51,301 nucleotides of DNA from Myxacorys californica WJT36-NPBG1 (GCA_019359315.1 JAHHHO010000040.1:1-51301), one strand, 5' to 3'. Shown: positions 1 through 9,893, counted from the first letter of the stretch. Notes: generated by a model not told the origin, from the letters alone. Translations and numbers: made by a program.

Positions 1-149
1 AGTTTCCCCCGTGCGTCAACTCAGATTGCAACTGCTCCGATTTTGACAGTCGCGCCCAGGTGGATGCCGTCTTCGCCGCCTTTCCCGGTGACCCCTTCAA
101 ACTGGATGGCGATGGGGATCGGATTCCATGTGAAAGCATCCGCAACTAG
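1..149 (+). CDS. 3' end of an excalibur-domain protein (partial)
   Basis: The frame open from base 3 ends at the TAG at 147-149. Its last ~48 residues hold Cys pairs (PPCVNSDCNCSDF), then a short helix (AQVDAVFAAFP) and the acidic loop LDGDGDRIPCE. This is the excalibur arrangement, a small extracellular calcium-binding domain with a DxDxDG loop between conserved cysteines. The domain usually sits at the C-terminus of secreted nucleases or lipoproteins. The body of the protein lies outside the window, so its main activity cannot be read. Confidence 0.75.
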   Translation, partial: FPPCVNSDCNCSDFDSRAQVDAVFAAFPGDPFKLDGDGDRIPCESIRN

Positions 150-213
150 GAAACCGCAGCGGCTTGTCGCCTTCGGTTCTCACGAAACAATCAACGTTTG
201 AGGAGTGTACCCG

Positions 214-984
214 TTGAGTAATCTAGTCCAGATTCAGTTCGAGGGACGTTTCAGCTCAGAGATGCTTGACGACCATTTGCTGCAAAACTATATCGACACA
301 TTTCGTGGGTATGGCAACTACCGTGGGGACTTTTGGTTTATTGGGAAAGAGGAAGGAGGAGGAGGCAGCATTGATGATGTTCGTCAACGGTTAACCGCTT
401 GGTCTGGGCGTGGGCGTAGAGAACTGGAAGATGTTTACGACTATCACGAGGCGATTGGCGTGACCCACCTCTTCGGTCAACACCCTAAAATACAGCCCAC
501 GTGGGGAAAATTGATCCGAAGTTTACTGAAAGCAAAAGGGCAGGAAGCGACGCTCGATCAGATTCGAGGATACCAGGGACAGAACTTAGCGAGAGCGGGC
601 GGAGAAACTTGCCTCCTGGAACTGCTGCCCTTGCCTTCACCAAACGCTGGTAGATGGCTCTATTCTGATTATTCGCAGCTTCTACAACTCCGAGAAAGAC
701 AGGTTTACAAAGAGTTCTATGCCGCCCAACGCGCTAACGACATCCGGCAGCGAATTTTGGAGTACAAACCGCGGGTCGTCGTTTTCTACAGTTCCGATGC
801 TTGGTATCAGCAGTGGTGGAACATCATTGCAGCGGGAGTGAGGTTTAGCAGTCACGTGCGTGAAGGATTTCAATACGGTGATGACGGTTCTACGCTCTTT
901 GTGATCACAAAGCATCCCACAGCACGTGGTGTAACCAATCAGTATTTTGAGGCGATTGGGGATTTAATCGCCGCACACTCATAG
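214..984 (+). CDS. Hypothetical protein, possible uracil-DNA-glycosylase-like fold
   Basis: A TTG at 214 is the preferred start because AGGAG (201-205) lies 8 nt before it; the frame is also open from a GTG at 205. The 257-residue product is soluble. It has an N-terminal strand ending DFWFIGKEEGGG, a middle segment LLELLPLPSPNAGRW, a VVVFYSS strand and a C-terminal LFVITKHPTA. A glycine/acidic loop after the first strand plus a late His-Pro motif recalls the UDG superfamily, but no single diagnostic motif is complete. The family link is inference. It stands alone, with no operon partner. Confidence 0.55.
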   Translation: MSNLVQIQFEGRFSSEMLDDHLLQNYIDTFRGYGNYRGDFWFIGKEEGGGGSIDDVRQRLTAWSGRGRRELEDVYDYHEAIGVTHLFGQHPKIQPTWGKLIRSLLKAKGQEATLDQIRGYQGQNLARAGGETCLLELLPLPSPNAGRWLYSDYSQLLQLRERQVYKEFYAAQRANDIRQRILEYKPRVVVFYSSDAWYQQWWNIIAAGVRFSSHVREGFQYGDDGSTLFVITKHPTARGVTNQYFEAIGDLIAAHS

Positions 985-1139
985 CATCCGGCTATGCTAC
1001 CAAAGCACGTTTGCTCTATCTTGTGAGCGCCACTACCGCCATCGTTCAAAAGCTCCCGAGCCTTTGCCTCGTCTTGCAAGACGAAAGCTAGGGGACCGCC
1101 AATAGAAGTATGTCGAGATGATTAGACTCTCAAATCTTA

Positions 1140-1733
1140 TTAGTTTTGGTAGCGAAGAGACTGGGTGACTCGAATGGCCTCTTGGGCACTGATATTGCTG
1201 CAAGTTGATAAACCTGGAAGTACTCCTGCTCCCACAAACCGATAGAAAGGTCCTTTTTCCTCACCTAACCAGCTAGATAGGTAAGTAGGGCTTTTTGCTC
1301 CACCATACTTGCCATATTCTAGGCTGCTCTTCCCAAACGTCGGCGAGTTGATCGGAAAACTGCGGCTCCCCTCTGGAAGATCTCCGATCCCACCATTAGT
1401 CGCTTCGATCGCAAAGCAGAAGTCTTTGTTAGAGTCGCTGTCGTATCGACGATAGAAGACCGTGTAGCCCATACCACCAATCCTAGATTGTCGATCCACT
1501 TGGGCGACTACCTTATCTAAAGTAAATCCACGAGGAACATAAGTAGGAACTGCAATTTTAAGTCCTACCGCTTTCAGCAGTTGTTTTTGGTGCGAAGTTA
1601 GTTGTGCCTCTACTGGGATCTGCTGGCCTCCTGATGCAGGCTGAGCTGCTAGAGGTGTAGTGGCAAAAAGACCTACTGGTAAAGTGACGGTACAACCAAT
1701 GGCAAACCCTAACATGACTGCTTGACACTGCAT
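1140..1733 (-). CDS. Exported hypothetical protein
   Basis: The ATG at 1733 is chosen because GAGGAGAG lies just upstream; the frame is open a further 22 codons to 1799, but with no ribosome binding site. The ~197-aa product begins with a hydrophobic stretch (MLGFAIGCTVTLPVGLF) followed by a small-residue region ending PLAAQ, a convincing Sec signal peptide. The mature part has LKIAVPTYVPRGFTLDKV, a pattern of cyanobacterial periplasmic proteins of unknown role, and two Cys that could pair (DFCFAIE, LSTCSN). No catalytic motif was recognised. Confidence 0.6.
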   Translation of the reverse strand: MQCQAVMLGFAIGCTVTLPVGLFATTPLAAQPASGGQQIPVEAQLTSHQKQLLKAVGLKIAVPTYVPRGFTLDKVVAQVDRQSRIGGMGYTVFYRRYDSDSNKDFCFAIEATNGGIGDLPEGSRSFPINSPTFGKSSLEYGKYGGAKSPTYLSSWLGEEKGPFYRFVGAGVLPGLSTCSNISAQEAIRVTQSLRYQN

Positions 1734-1957
1734 TCTTCTCTCCTCAACTGGTGCAAGACTTGTGTTCTGACCTGATTCCATTTTCTCAAAGTTGGACAAA
1801 TTCAGTGAGTTCTGAGGCTGTTATCAACTTAAGGGAGCAAAGGCAAAATTAAGCGCTCTTTTTCTGAGAAGTCCTGACACCCAGCCTATAGGGCAAGATT
1901 TAGCCCAACAATTTCTCGCCAGCGTTTCTATAGCAACCGATGCTGTTGGCGAACGTG

Positions 1958-3634
1958 CTACAGCAAGTTTGGGACTGAACACAAAGATGAATCATCTGCT
2001 AACGTAGCAAAGCGAGAAATACGAGTGTGAACATGAGGAATTCCCGTCAACCAAGATGTAATTCTTGTGATATTCATAGCAATACCCGTGAGAACATGTT
2101 GAAGATGTGTTTTCGCCAGCCCAATGTATCGAGTTCGACGCAATCCAAAGCATTCGATTCCTTGAGATAATGTCCCTTCTACCCCTGCCCGCTGGTGATA
2201 TTGCTGCTGCCATTCGAGAGTTTTCTGCTGGTGTCGCATCGAGTGCAGCAGTTGATGTGCCGCTTTCGGTCGCAAGGTCAAACTACGAGGCTCTGTTGCA
2301 CAACGGGTACAATGGGTTCGATACTGGCACAAGCGGCAATGCGTTCGGGAAAACTTGACATAAATTACTGCATTGCCCCATGCATCCTTCGTTGGAGTCC
2401 AACTCTTACTTTTTTTGCCTTGAGGACAAGTCACTTTTTTGGTATTCCAGTTAATGTGAAATTGGCTCAAATCATAGGCATCGGCTTCCTTTGCTTGCCA
2501 ACTGCCGTTCGGTCGCATCGGACCCATTAATTCGATGCCATCGGTTTTGCGGCTTGTCATGAATAATCCAGTATCAACATAACCTGCATCAACTAGATGT
2601 TCTCTAGGCAACAATCGTTTTGCTTTGAGAGCTTGGTGAATTGGTTCAGTCTGCTCAATGTCCGGTACATTCGCAGTGGACGTGATCACATGAGTGACTA
2701 GATGCATCGCGTCTGCATCGCAGGTTTCTGTGAGATGCACTTTATACCCCGTCCACGTGGTAGAGCGCTTGTTGCCATAGCGCGCCTCTGGGTCATACGG
2801 AGAGTTAGACCGTTTTCCTACAGGCGGTAAATCTTTAGCATCGCGCAGGCGCAAGTGACCGTTATCGACCCAAAACTGACCAATCCAGGTCTGACGCAAA
2901 TGGTCTACGGCTGGAATTTCTCGTAAGTACGGTGGGGCTGCTTCTGACCAAACCTGCTCTAACAAATCCATCCCATCAGCCCCGATCGTCTCGGCATAGG
3001 TCTGACGAGCTTCCTTGCCTTTGGGCAAGCGGTACTCTTCGACGGGTCGTCCATAGCGCTCGAACCAAGCGGAGGACACCCAGCCCTTCAGCCACTCGGG
3101 TTCGACTGTTGCAACCGCATTGAGGGCAGCTCTGAGCGTTTCCCCGATGCTCTCGAGTCGGTTCAACGTCCGAATGGCAGCCAGAACATGAGTTGAATCG
3201 GTACGCTGCTTGCCTCGCTCCTTAATCCATCCTTTTTGCTTGCATTGTTCCAACAACTGATCGAGCAGTCGTTGTTCGAGGTGACCTGCAATGATGCGAT
3301 TGCGAAACTCCGATAGCACCGAAAAATCAAAACCCGGGTCGCCTAAATCCAAACTCAACAGATACTTCCAATCAATGCGACTGCGAACCGCATCGGCAGC
3401 TTGGCGGTCAGTCAAATCCTCTAAAAACTGCATCACACAGATGAGAGCTAGCCGCCAGGGACTGAGCGCGGATTGTCCGTGAACTGAAAACAGGGGAGCA
3501 AATTCAACATCAGTGTAAATGGTGCCTAACTCATCACGCAGCAGAATGTAGCGGTTACCCTTCGGGAAAGCTTGACGAGCGACGCGAGCAGTGGCTTCAG
3601 GAATCGGGTCAATTGGACGAGGATGCAACGACAT
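1958..3634 (-). CDS. IS1182-family transposase
   Basis: This intact 558-residue DDE transposase catalyses cut-and-paste movement of its own element. The N-terminus (FPKGNRYILLRDELGTIY, QSALSPWRLALICVMQF) and the DUF772-like segment (DRQAADAVRSRIDWKYLL) are characteristic of IS1182. TDSTHVLAA, HLVDAGYVD and the C-terminal QRAGVEGTLSQGIECFG block supply the expected acidic residues. A CxxC...C cluster (CRLCQYRTHCTRC) lies near residue 430. The frame has no stop or shift, so it may be functional. I compared the flanks for terminal inverted repeats but could not fix the ends. Confidence 0.9.
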   Translation of the reverse strand: MSLHPRPIDPIPEATARVARQAFPKGNRYILLRDELGTIYTDVEFAPLFSVHGQSALSPWRLALICVMQFLEDLTDRQAADAVRSRIDWKYLLSLDLGDPGFDFSVLSEFRNRIIAGHLEQRLLDQLLEQCKQKGWIKERGKQRTDSTHVLAAIRTLNRLESIGETLRAALNAVATVEPEWLKGWVSSAWFERYGRPVEEYRLPKGKEARQTYAETIGADGMDLLEQVWSEAAPPYLREIPAVDHLRQTWIGQFWVDNGHLRLRDAKDLPPVGKRSNSPYDPEARYGNKRSTTWTGYKVHLTETCDADAMHLVTHVITSTANVPDIEQTEPIHQALKAKRLLPREHLVDAGYVDTGLFMTSRKTDGIELMGPMRPNGSWQAKEADAYDLSQFHINWNTKKVTCPQGKKSKSWTPTKDAWGNAVIYVKFSRTHCRLCQYRTHCTRCATEPRSLTLRPKAAHQLLHSMRHQQKTLEWQQQYHQRAGVEGTLSQGIECFGLRRTRYIGLAKTHLQHVLTGIAMNITRITSWLTGIPHVHTRISRFATLADDSSLCSVPNLL

Positions 3635-3786
3635 AGTTGTTTCCCCCTAAAACTCATCAGGACTACTTGATCGTAGGAGGAAATTTCGCGGCGCAACACT
3701 GGGTTCACCCTTTGTCACGTCCATACTACATAAGTAACGGTAGAATCAGCCTTTCAGCCTTCTCAACGCTATTCGCCAACAACATC

Positions 3787-4003
3787 AGCAACCGGACTAA
3801 AACCAACGTTAAGGCTGAAAACTCTACTATCACTGAGTTTTATGATTCGGTCTACTGAGGTTTGGTTCAGAAGTACATCTGATTTTCAAGGCTTTCAGCA
3901 ATTGGCTAGAACGGGAAATCAGGTATTTCGGGTTAGAACGAGACGGTTATACAGCTTAAAATTAGTCCTGCAAGTTCTTAGCGTTGGTTTTAGTCCGGTT
4001 GCT
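3787..4003. repeat. 22-bp inverted repeat pair enclosing ~170 bp (MITE-like)
   Basis: Positions 3787-3808 and 3982-4003 are exact reverse complements (22 bp; core GGACTAAAACCAACG). A further five of six bases pair inward. The enclosed DNA has no credible gene. The stretch between the IS1182 transposase and the next gene (3635-4100) otherwise shows nothing recognisable, except 17 bp at 3740-3756 that recur at 13315-13331. It may be a non-autonomous element or a decayed IS; no target duplication was found. Confidence 0.6.
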
Positions 4004-4100
4004 ACGGGAACGCCAAATACAGCACTTGAGTCACCAACTTCACCAAAATTGGACAAGAGCCTTTAATTGTCGCTCAACAACCCCTTGAGCGGGGTGCGCC

Positions 4101-5171
4101 CTATTTCAGATATAGAACAACTGGTTCTTCCTCGTTTGTGTTGGGACCGAATGGAGAAAGGTCGGGAAGAAGAGCTTCTGGTAATCGTTGAAGTTTTTCT
4201 CGCTTTCCTTCCATTCGGCTAAGATTTACCAGGGACAGGGAATAGGTAGAACCCACCGCTTTTACTTTGCCTCCCCCCTTCAAAATCTCAGTTGACTTAA
4301 ATTGGATTTGTGTGTCCTCGATAATTGAGCCTTCTATCTTAACGACAGCTTTTGCATCTGGATATTGCATCTCCCCTGTAAAGGTCTTAGATAAACTGTC
4401 GAAAGAAGTAAAGGTAAGTACGAATGAATGTAATTCCCCTTCAGTTTTTGAGCGTTCGCCTGACAGTGAAGCTTTATTGAGAATAGGATTTAGTACTGCC
4501 TCTTTTTCGGCTTTTACCTCTGCCTCAACCTCAGCTCGAAATTTGGTTTCTTCATCAGAGCCAAGAAGCACAGTTCGCCCGTTATATTGATCACGTGATC
4601 TTCCAAATGTTGGAGTGTGCTCAAATTCAAACTGAGTTTCCCAAGAATCTGCAACTCGCTTTGTTTTCAGAACTCCGTAAATATCAATGCTCGATCCTTT
4701 ACTATTAGCTAATTTTAAGAAATTAACGTTCTCCTGCCTTTTAGAAGGAATATCGTCAACACCATTAACCCTGAGAAATGCATCTTCCTTGAATTTGGCA
4801 GTGGCTTTAAACCTTGCTGCAATAACAGGTTCTACCTGCGTACCAAGATTTTCGTGTCTCTCAAAGTCTAACTGAGTGATTTCTAGAAATGACGGCAACT
4901 GGTTCTGGAGTTGTTGTTGCAATACCCCTCGTCCAGGACCTATTTGAGCCGACTGAATCTCATTTACTACATATCCAGCTGTTTTAACCGTAAGATAAGA
5001 GCCTAAGATTGGAAGGGCTACTAGAATAGCAACCATAATCCAGTTTTCTGCTGCAATGTTGATCTGGATATTACGAATATAGTCACGACCAACTTGTATC
5101 AAATCTCGTTTGACACTGCTAAGTTGGGGAATCCAAGCGGGATTTCCATCTTTTGAATTATCGGATTTCAT
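4101..5171 (-). CDS. Membrane-anchored hypothetical protein with VGRDYIR motif
   Basis: The 356-aa product has an N-terminal soluble tail with two tandem motifs (VKRDLIQ, VGRDYIRNI at about residues 20-35), one transmembrane helix (WIMVAILVALPILGSYL, about 44-62), a Gln-rich linker and a ~280-residue C-terminal domain rich in beta strands and charged residues (FEITQLDFERHENLG-like start, EVEAEVKAEKEAV). No enzyme motif was seen. The VGRD motif recurs in the next upstream gene (5519-5785), which suggests that the two are functionally linked. The role is unknown; an adhesion or self-assembly function for the motif is inference. Confidence 0.6.
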   Translation of the reverse strand: MKSDNSKDGNPAWIPQLSSVKRDLIQVGRDYIRNIQINIAAENWIMVAILVALPILGSYLTVKTAGYVVNEIQSAQIGPGRGVLQQQLQNQLPSFLEITQLDFERHENLGTQVEPVIAARFKATAKFKEDAFLRVNGVDDIPSKRQENVNFLKLANSKGSSIDIYGVLKTKRVADSWETQFEFEHTPTFGRSRDQYNGRTVLLGSDEETKFRAEVEAEVKAEKEAVLNPILNKASLSGERSKTEGELHSFVLTFTSFDSLSKTFTGEMQYPDAKAVVKIEGSIIEDTQIQFKSTEILKGGGKVKAVGSTYSLSLVNLSRMEGKREKLQRLPEALLPDLSPFGPNTNEEEPVVLYLK

Positions 5172-5518
5172 TGCAATAAACTCGCAAAACTACCTGTGAT
5201 TAGAGTGCAGTTTCAATTGAGTAGTCGCTGATGCTTTGATATCTATTAGACGACAGCTGCAATTTACGATCGCAACAGCTAAACGTAGAAGAGATCGGAA
5301 CACTCTGCATAGGTTTGAGCAAGGGTTCTAGTTGTCGCGAGGCCCGAAAATAGCTGCCGTTCAACAGATATCAATACTTCAAGCTATTACCACTATTTTC
5401 ATACTTCTAGTTAAAAAACCGTAAATTGAGTACAGAATTAAGCTAAAAAGCTTAGAACTCTCATGACAATACCCGAATTTATGCATGCTCTAAGCATTTT
5501 GGCAGAGCTCTAGTTCTA
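5172..5518. other. Intergenic region, no gene seen
   Basis: About 350 bp between the two VGRD-motif genes. It is AT-rich near 5400-5460. No ORF with a ribosome binding site, RNA gene or strong hairpin was recognised. It probably holds the promoter of the gene at 4101-5171. Confidence 0.5.
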
Positions 5519-5785
5519 CTATTGCTGTGACGGTAACTGCTGTGTTGGCTTTGGACTCATTTGTGGCGATTGCGAATTTCCTAAGTTTGTAATCAATCCA
5601 GCATTAAATGCCCAAGCTAATCCTCCTAGAGCCAAAACACCGATTATGAAGAAAGAAAACCAAAAAGTGACGGTTGTGGAGCGAATATAGTCTCTTCCAA
5701 CAGGTGTAAAGTCTCTTCCAACACTAAGATCTCTTCCAACGCTAGTTTTTTCTGGCTGATTGTTTTCGGGGGAGGAGTTTGTCAC
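5519..5785 (-). CDS. Small membrane protein with three VGRD repeats
   Basis: The frame is open from an ATG at 5890, but the GTG at 5785 has AAGGAAAG directly before it and is the better start, giving 88 residues. The order is: polar N-terminus, three repeats SVGRDL, SVGRDF and PVGRDYIR (about residues 15-36), one transmembrane helix (FWFSFFIIGVLALGGLAWAF) and a Pro/Gln/Ser-rich tail. The last repeat plus helix matches the N-terminus of the 356-aa neighbour. It may be a shared interaction module on the membrane. The function is not known. Confidence 0.55.
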   Translation of the reverse strand: MTNSSPENNQPEKTSVGRDLSVGRDFTPVGRDYIRSTTVTFWFSFFIIGVLALGGLAWAFNAGLITNLGNSQSPQMSPKPTQQLPSQQ

Positions 5786-5984
5786 TTTGCTTTCCTTAGC
5801 TATACGTTGATGGCTGCAATGCTTGAGATAAATAGTATCAAACACATTTAAAGCAACAGTGACTATTTGGGAATTTCCGGAAAAATTCATTGAAAAATCA
5901 AAATTTGAAAGTTAAAGTAAGCAATTCATCGGATGCAATCCCGCTTAACTCTCTAAGTTTGAAAATCTGCTACCAACTGCTAAG

Positions 5985-6500
5985 TTATCGCCCGCGATTT
6001 GGAGTACGATTTCGCCTATTGAACGGGTTACGTTGGTAAGAATTGCTTTGCCATGGCGGCATTGAGTGCTCTGCTCCGTAGCATCGATCATCACTTCGTT
6101 CAGGTCTGGATACGCTTGCTGAAATTCTATCTATTTGCGAATCCGCCGTTTCAGTAGAGCCGGTGCTTGCGGATTCAAATGCTCTGCTAACAACGGTTAT
6201 AGCCGATGCATCAACAGAGCGAGATTCGACATATGTACTCCAAACATGCAACTTAAGAGTTCATACGTTAGGTATAGTCGGTAGTACATCAATGGTACCA
6301 GCAACTTGTCTTTGAAGCTCTCTAGCTTATGCTGTCCACCACCCACGACTCGTTGCGGAGCACGGCTAGTCAAACGTAATTGCTCTGATGCTTTCCAGAT
6401 TGGTTCCACTTCAGCAGCAAGTTGGTTCAACTCTTAAACGCTTAGTCCGGTGAACCGTTGGAACTTGATTGGCGTCTTCGCCAGTTTGAAGTTAAGTTCA
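5985..6500 (-). pseudogene. IS5-like transposase remnant
   Basis: Reading leftwards, the translation gives TPIKFQRFTGLS, a stop, then ELNQLAAEVEPIW and a helix-turn-helix region (KDKLLVPLMYYRLYLTYELL), another stop after LALLMHRL, then LLKRRIRK, another stop, then QQAYPDLNEVMIDATEQ. That last block carries the first catalytic Asp of IS5/DDE_Tnp_4 transposases. At least three in-frame stops and loss of the C-terminal half show that it is dead. It lies against the transposase end of the Tn3-family gene and may have removed that transposon's missing end. Confidence 0.75.
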
Positions 6501-6619
6501 GTATGGCAAGACAAGATGACGATTCTTCTATTCAATTCTAAATCCCTTTATCACGCAGAAGGTTTAGTATTCTACAAGAGATAAATTGACGGATTTCTTC
6601 AGGAGTCAGAGATTGTGAG

Positions 6620-9600
6620 CTATCCCAATTGGAAATTATTTACCTTATCTTGCATTGTAGGATTAATGGCGTATTTAGGTTCAGGGGGTGACAAGAGGCT
6701 TGGAAGCCAGAAGGAATGCCGGATAGCAGCGATTGCCTCTGGCTCCAGTGGGTAGCCTGCCTGCGCGAGCTCCTGGAGAATACGGCTCAGCTCAAAGACA
6801 TTGTAGAAAATCAGACAGTTGGCGATTAGATGGTTGTACTTGATGATCTTGCGTTGCTCCTCTCGATTATTGGTGGCGATTACCCCCTCGCCGCCAAACG
6901 ACAACCACTGAGCAAACCCATTAAACGCCTCACTCTTATTGGTGGCCGCATGGATGGTAGCGCGTAAAGCGGCATCCTGAATGTACTGCAACAGAAACCC
7001 GGTGCGAACGGCACAACCTAACGCATGAAATGCCTGATACAGCTTGTTATGGCTGCTGTTTGTGCCCAGCTTTCGTAAAATCGTTGAAGCGGCAATTTTA
7101 CCAGCCTTAATCGACAACGCCACCCGCAATAGATCGGGTAAGTGCGTCTCAATCAACTCCCAATGCACTGTTTCAGAGAGCAACCCGTCAATATGCAAGT
7201 AACGAGTAGCATGGGTGGGGCGGTAGAGCGTTAAGTCTTGCCAATTGCGCATGCGTGGCATCAGCCGAATGCTCAGCAAATACGTCAGCGCAAACACCGC
7301 GGCACTTTGGGCTTGAGTGTCTCCATGAATCGTATCCGGTTGAATCTCAGATGTATTTTTGAGCAAACCATCAAGTAGATAGACGGCTTCCCAGACCCCA
7401 CAGGGAATGAAATGGCTAAAGAGGGCGATGTACGTATCAGAGACATGATAGTACCCAATACCGCCATACCCGCCATAGCGAATGTGATACTCCGCCAGCA
7501 AGTTGTCCTCATAGATGTCCCACTTTGTGCCATCGACGGAGGCACGCTTGCCATCACCCCATAGTTTCGGCAGGCTAAAGCGGTTGTAGGCATTGATGAT
7601 GATGGCATTCGCGGACTGGAGCTTCTCTGGGTCAATGTGACGCTGGTGGGCATAGGCGACCTGTCTCCGGTCAAAGCCTTTCAGCGACCGAGCCGCTTGC
7701 GAGGGACCTAAATTACAGCCATAGCAGAATGTACTTGCCAGGTAACGTGCAGCGGGATTGTCCAGCTTCGTATCATGCCCAGACTTAGGTTTGAAGAACC
7801 GTGTCCAATGGAGCCAAAGTTCCGTGTCTGCCAGAACATCCAGCAAATTGATGGGCGTGATCCGTTGAGCAATCAGGGCTTTGAGTGTAGCTGCCCCTGG
7901 CACCACCTTTGCCTTCGGTTTACGAATCACTAGGCGATCCTGCTGGTAGTTCACCTCAGCATTCTGGGGAAAGCCCTGATCCGTTGCTTGAGCAGTGGTC
8001 TTCAACCATTGCTGGACATGTGTCACGAAAGCAGCAGGCTCAGTGGGCAAACCGATTTGCTTGCCATACTCTGTCACTGTTTCCTGGTATTCCTCCCAGG
8101 AGATGAGTTGCTGTCCGTAGTCGCCAAACTCGCCACTGCCCTCAATGTAAAGGTCTCCAGATTTCAGCCCCAGCAGCAGGTGCGAAAACACGCACACTTC
8201 CAATTGGCGGCGGTGAATGGTAGCTGGATGGGGTGTACGTTTGCGTTGTCCACACACCAAGTACCACCACTTCTGAGGCACCCAACCCAGCTCAAGTTGG
8301 GGCATGTGACGTTCCGCCTCGGTACCAGGATGTTCAAGCTGGACAACCGAAACTGTCGGATGACGACTACGCCGATGCTGCACCATAAACTGGATCGCTT
8401 CGAGCAGCGAGCGATCCTGAGTACTCGAACGCAGTGGCAGGATCTCCAGTAGCCGAAATAAAACGGTGCGTTGACTTTTATAAAAAGTTTGGAGGAGTGG
8501 AAAGTAGTTGTTACCAACATAAGCAAGATGGGCATCACAGGCTGCCAGTAGGGGTTGCCCCTGATTGCCAACGACCGTCTCAATCGCTGCAAACCGTTGA
8601 GCGATCTCACCGTCACTTTGAAACGCTAACACCACCTCTCGGAGCGTCGCGATCAATTCATCCGTGCGGGCTTGAGTCTCTTGACGCAGCACAGCTAACG
8701 CCTGTTTGCCCCGAGCATGCATCTGTTGGATTTGGCGGATGAACATCGCTGCTAAGTCATCCAGCGTTTGAGCATATTGAGCCTCAAGGAGCGCTACTGC
8801 CAGGGTGTACCGCTTCAGTGGACTCATTTGCTTCATGTGGGGTGCATCTAAGACCTTGGCTTCCGCTGCAAAATGCTTACGTTTGACTTCTGGCAACTGT
8901 TTGAGTGCAGTGGTGCCCAGTTGCAACTTTGCCAACCAACGTAAGCGTTCCACCAGCTTTTTGAGCTGGGTGATGGTTGGTTTGCTAGAGTCTCGCTTGA
9001 CCTCATGCCAGGGCGTTGTGCCCGTTTCTGCCTCGGCTTGAAACAGGCTATCGATCTGCTGGCGTTCGATGTCACTGAGGGACTGTGTAATTTTCTGATG
9101 GAATTGGCTTGTGATGGTGCTTCGGGCTTTGTGCGCGAGCCGCAGTAGCCGACTGAACGCTGGCAACTCAAACCGTTGCTGCACCAAGACTTCAAGCGCA
9201 ATGTTAATCAAATCAACCAGATCATGTTTGGTCATGGCAGCCGTTTCCATCGCTGCCACGGTAACTTGCTGAGCGATACCACTAAATGGTTGCAGTTGCA
9301 GATAGTCGCGAATGACAGCTAGATGCCGAATCTTGCTACCAGAACGGTCATACCTTGCCAGGTCGATAGACGCGGTCGCTACTTGAGCAGTGGCAGCAAT
9401 ATGTCGAGTAATTGTCGTTGGTACGCTGGCAAGGGGAAGACCATAACCCAGGCGTTGAAAAGTTTTCAGCAGAATCAGGAAGCCCAGTTTGGCACTACTG
9501 CCTTTTGTGGCTTGTTCTGCCAGACTCAATTCCTCAAGGGTTGGGGTGTAGATGGTTGCTAACTCTTTGTCTGTCACATTGTGCTTCAAACGGGGATACG

Positions 9601-9622
9601 CCATATCTTGAAGGCTAGGCAT
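6620..9622 (-). CDS. tnpA: Tn3-family transposase
   Basis: The 1000-residue product has the length and motifs of TnpA, which drives replicative transposition. It carries an N-terminal DNA-binding region (LPSLQDMAYPRLK-like start) and the C-terminal DDE core: SVDGTKWD (Asp near 697), IHGDTQAQS (Asp near 768) and ATNKSEAFN (Glu near 898), followed by LIANCLIFYNV, the family's typical end. The frame is intact. No resolvase gene adjoins it. One plausible terminal repeat is present at 9917-9954; the other end was not found. Confidence 0.93.
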   Translation of the reverse strand: MPSLQDMAYPRLKHNVTDKELATIYTPTLEELSLAEQATKGSSAKLGFLILLKTFQRLGYGLPLASVPTTITRHIAATAQVATASIDLARYDRSGSKIRHLAVIRDYLQLQPFSGIAQQVTVAAMETAAMTKHDLVDLINIALEVLVQQRFELPAFSRLLRLAHKARSTITSQFHQKITQSLSDIERQQIDSLFQAEAETGTTPWHEVKRDSSKPTITQLKKLVERLRWLAKLQLGTTALKQLPEVKRKHFAAEAKVLDAPHMKQMSPLKRYTLAVALLEAQYAQTLDDLAAMFIRQIQQMHARGKQALAVLRQETQARTDELIATLREVVLAFQSDGEIAQRFAAIETVVGNQGQPLLAACDAHLAYVGNNYFPLLQTFYKSQRTVLFRLLEILPLRSSTQDRSLLEAIQFMVQHRRSRHPTVSVVQLEHPGTEAERHMPQLELGWVPQKWWYLVCGQRKRTPHPATIHRRQLEVCVFSHLLLGLKSGDLYIEGSGEFGDYGQQLISWEEYQETVTEYGKQIGLPTEPAAFVTHVQQWLKTTAQATDQGFPQNAEVNYQQDRLVIRKPKAKVVPGAATLKALIAQRITPINLLDVLADTELWLHWTRFFKPKSGHDTKLDNPAARYLASTFCYGCNLGPSQAARSLKGFDRRQVAYAHQRHIDPEKLQSANAIIINAYNRFSLPKLWGDGKRASVDGTKWDIYEDNLLAEYHIRYGGYGGIGYYHVSDTYIALFSHFIPCGVWEAVYLLDGLLKNTSEIQPDTIHGDTQAQSAAVFALTYLLSIRLMPRMRNWQDLTLYRPTHATRYLHIDGLLSETVHWELIETHLPDLLRVALSIKAGKIAASTILRKLGTNSSHNKLYQAFHALGCAVRTGFLLQYIQDAALRATIHAATNKSEAFNGFAQWLSFGGEGVIATNNREEQRKIIKYNHLIANCLIFYNVFELSRILQELAQAGYPLEPEAIAAIRHSFWLPSLLSPPEPKYAINPTMQDKVNNFQLG

Positions 9623-9830
9623 CTTGTTCGCTCCTCACATGCAGCAAAGAGGAGAGTAGCAGGTTCGCTTTGATAAGTTCTACTGAACTAGCCCCAGAGC
9701 ATACTACACATGGGTTGGACTCGTTTTGGACTAGTGACGAGCAAAAGTACTGTAATACATGCGTAATCTTCAAACCTTGAGCAGGTTAAAAGACCGATTC
9801 TACCGTGGCACTTCTGCGCCCCACGCAACT

Positions 9831-9893
9831 AATCAAGCCTTACAAGGCGATTAGCAAAGCCGATGAATCAAGCCTTTCATTAGCAAGGCTGAT
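9831..9893. repeat. Imperfect direct repeats inside the Tn3-family element
   Basis: Two copies of a unit starting AATCAAGCCTT and ending TTAGCAA(A/G)GC(C/T)GAT lie at 9831-9864 and 9866-9893. They sit between tnpA and the terminal repeat, where Tn3-family elements keep their res site. A res role is only a positional inference, as no resolvase gene is nearby. Confidence 0.35.

Noticed and set aside
1958-3634. Terminal repeats of the IS1182-family element.
   Set aside because: Weak partial matches between about 1870-1920 and 3670-3720 were seen, but no pair good enough to set boundaries.
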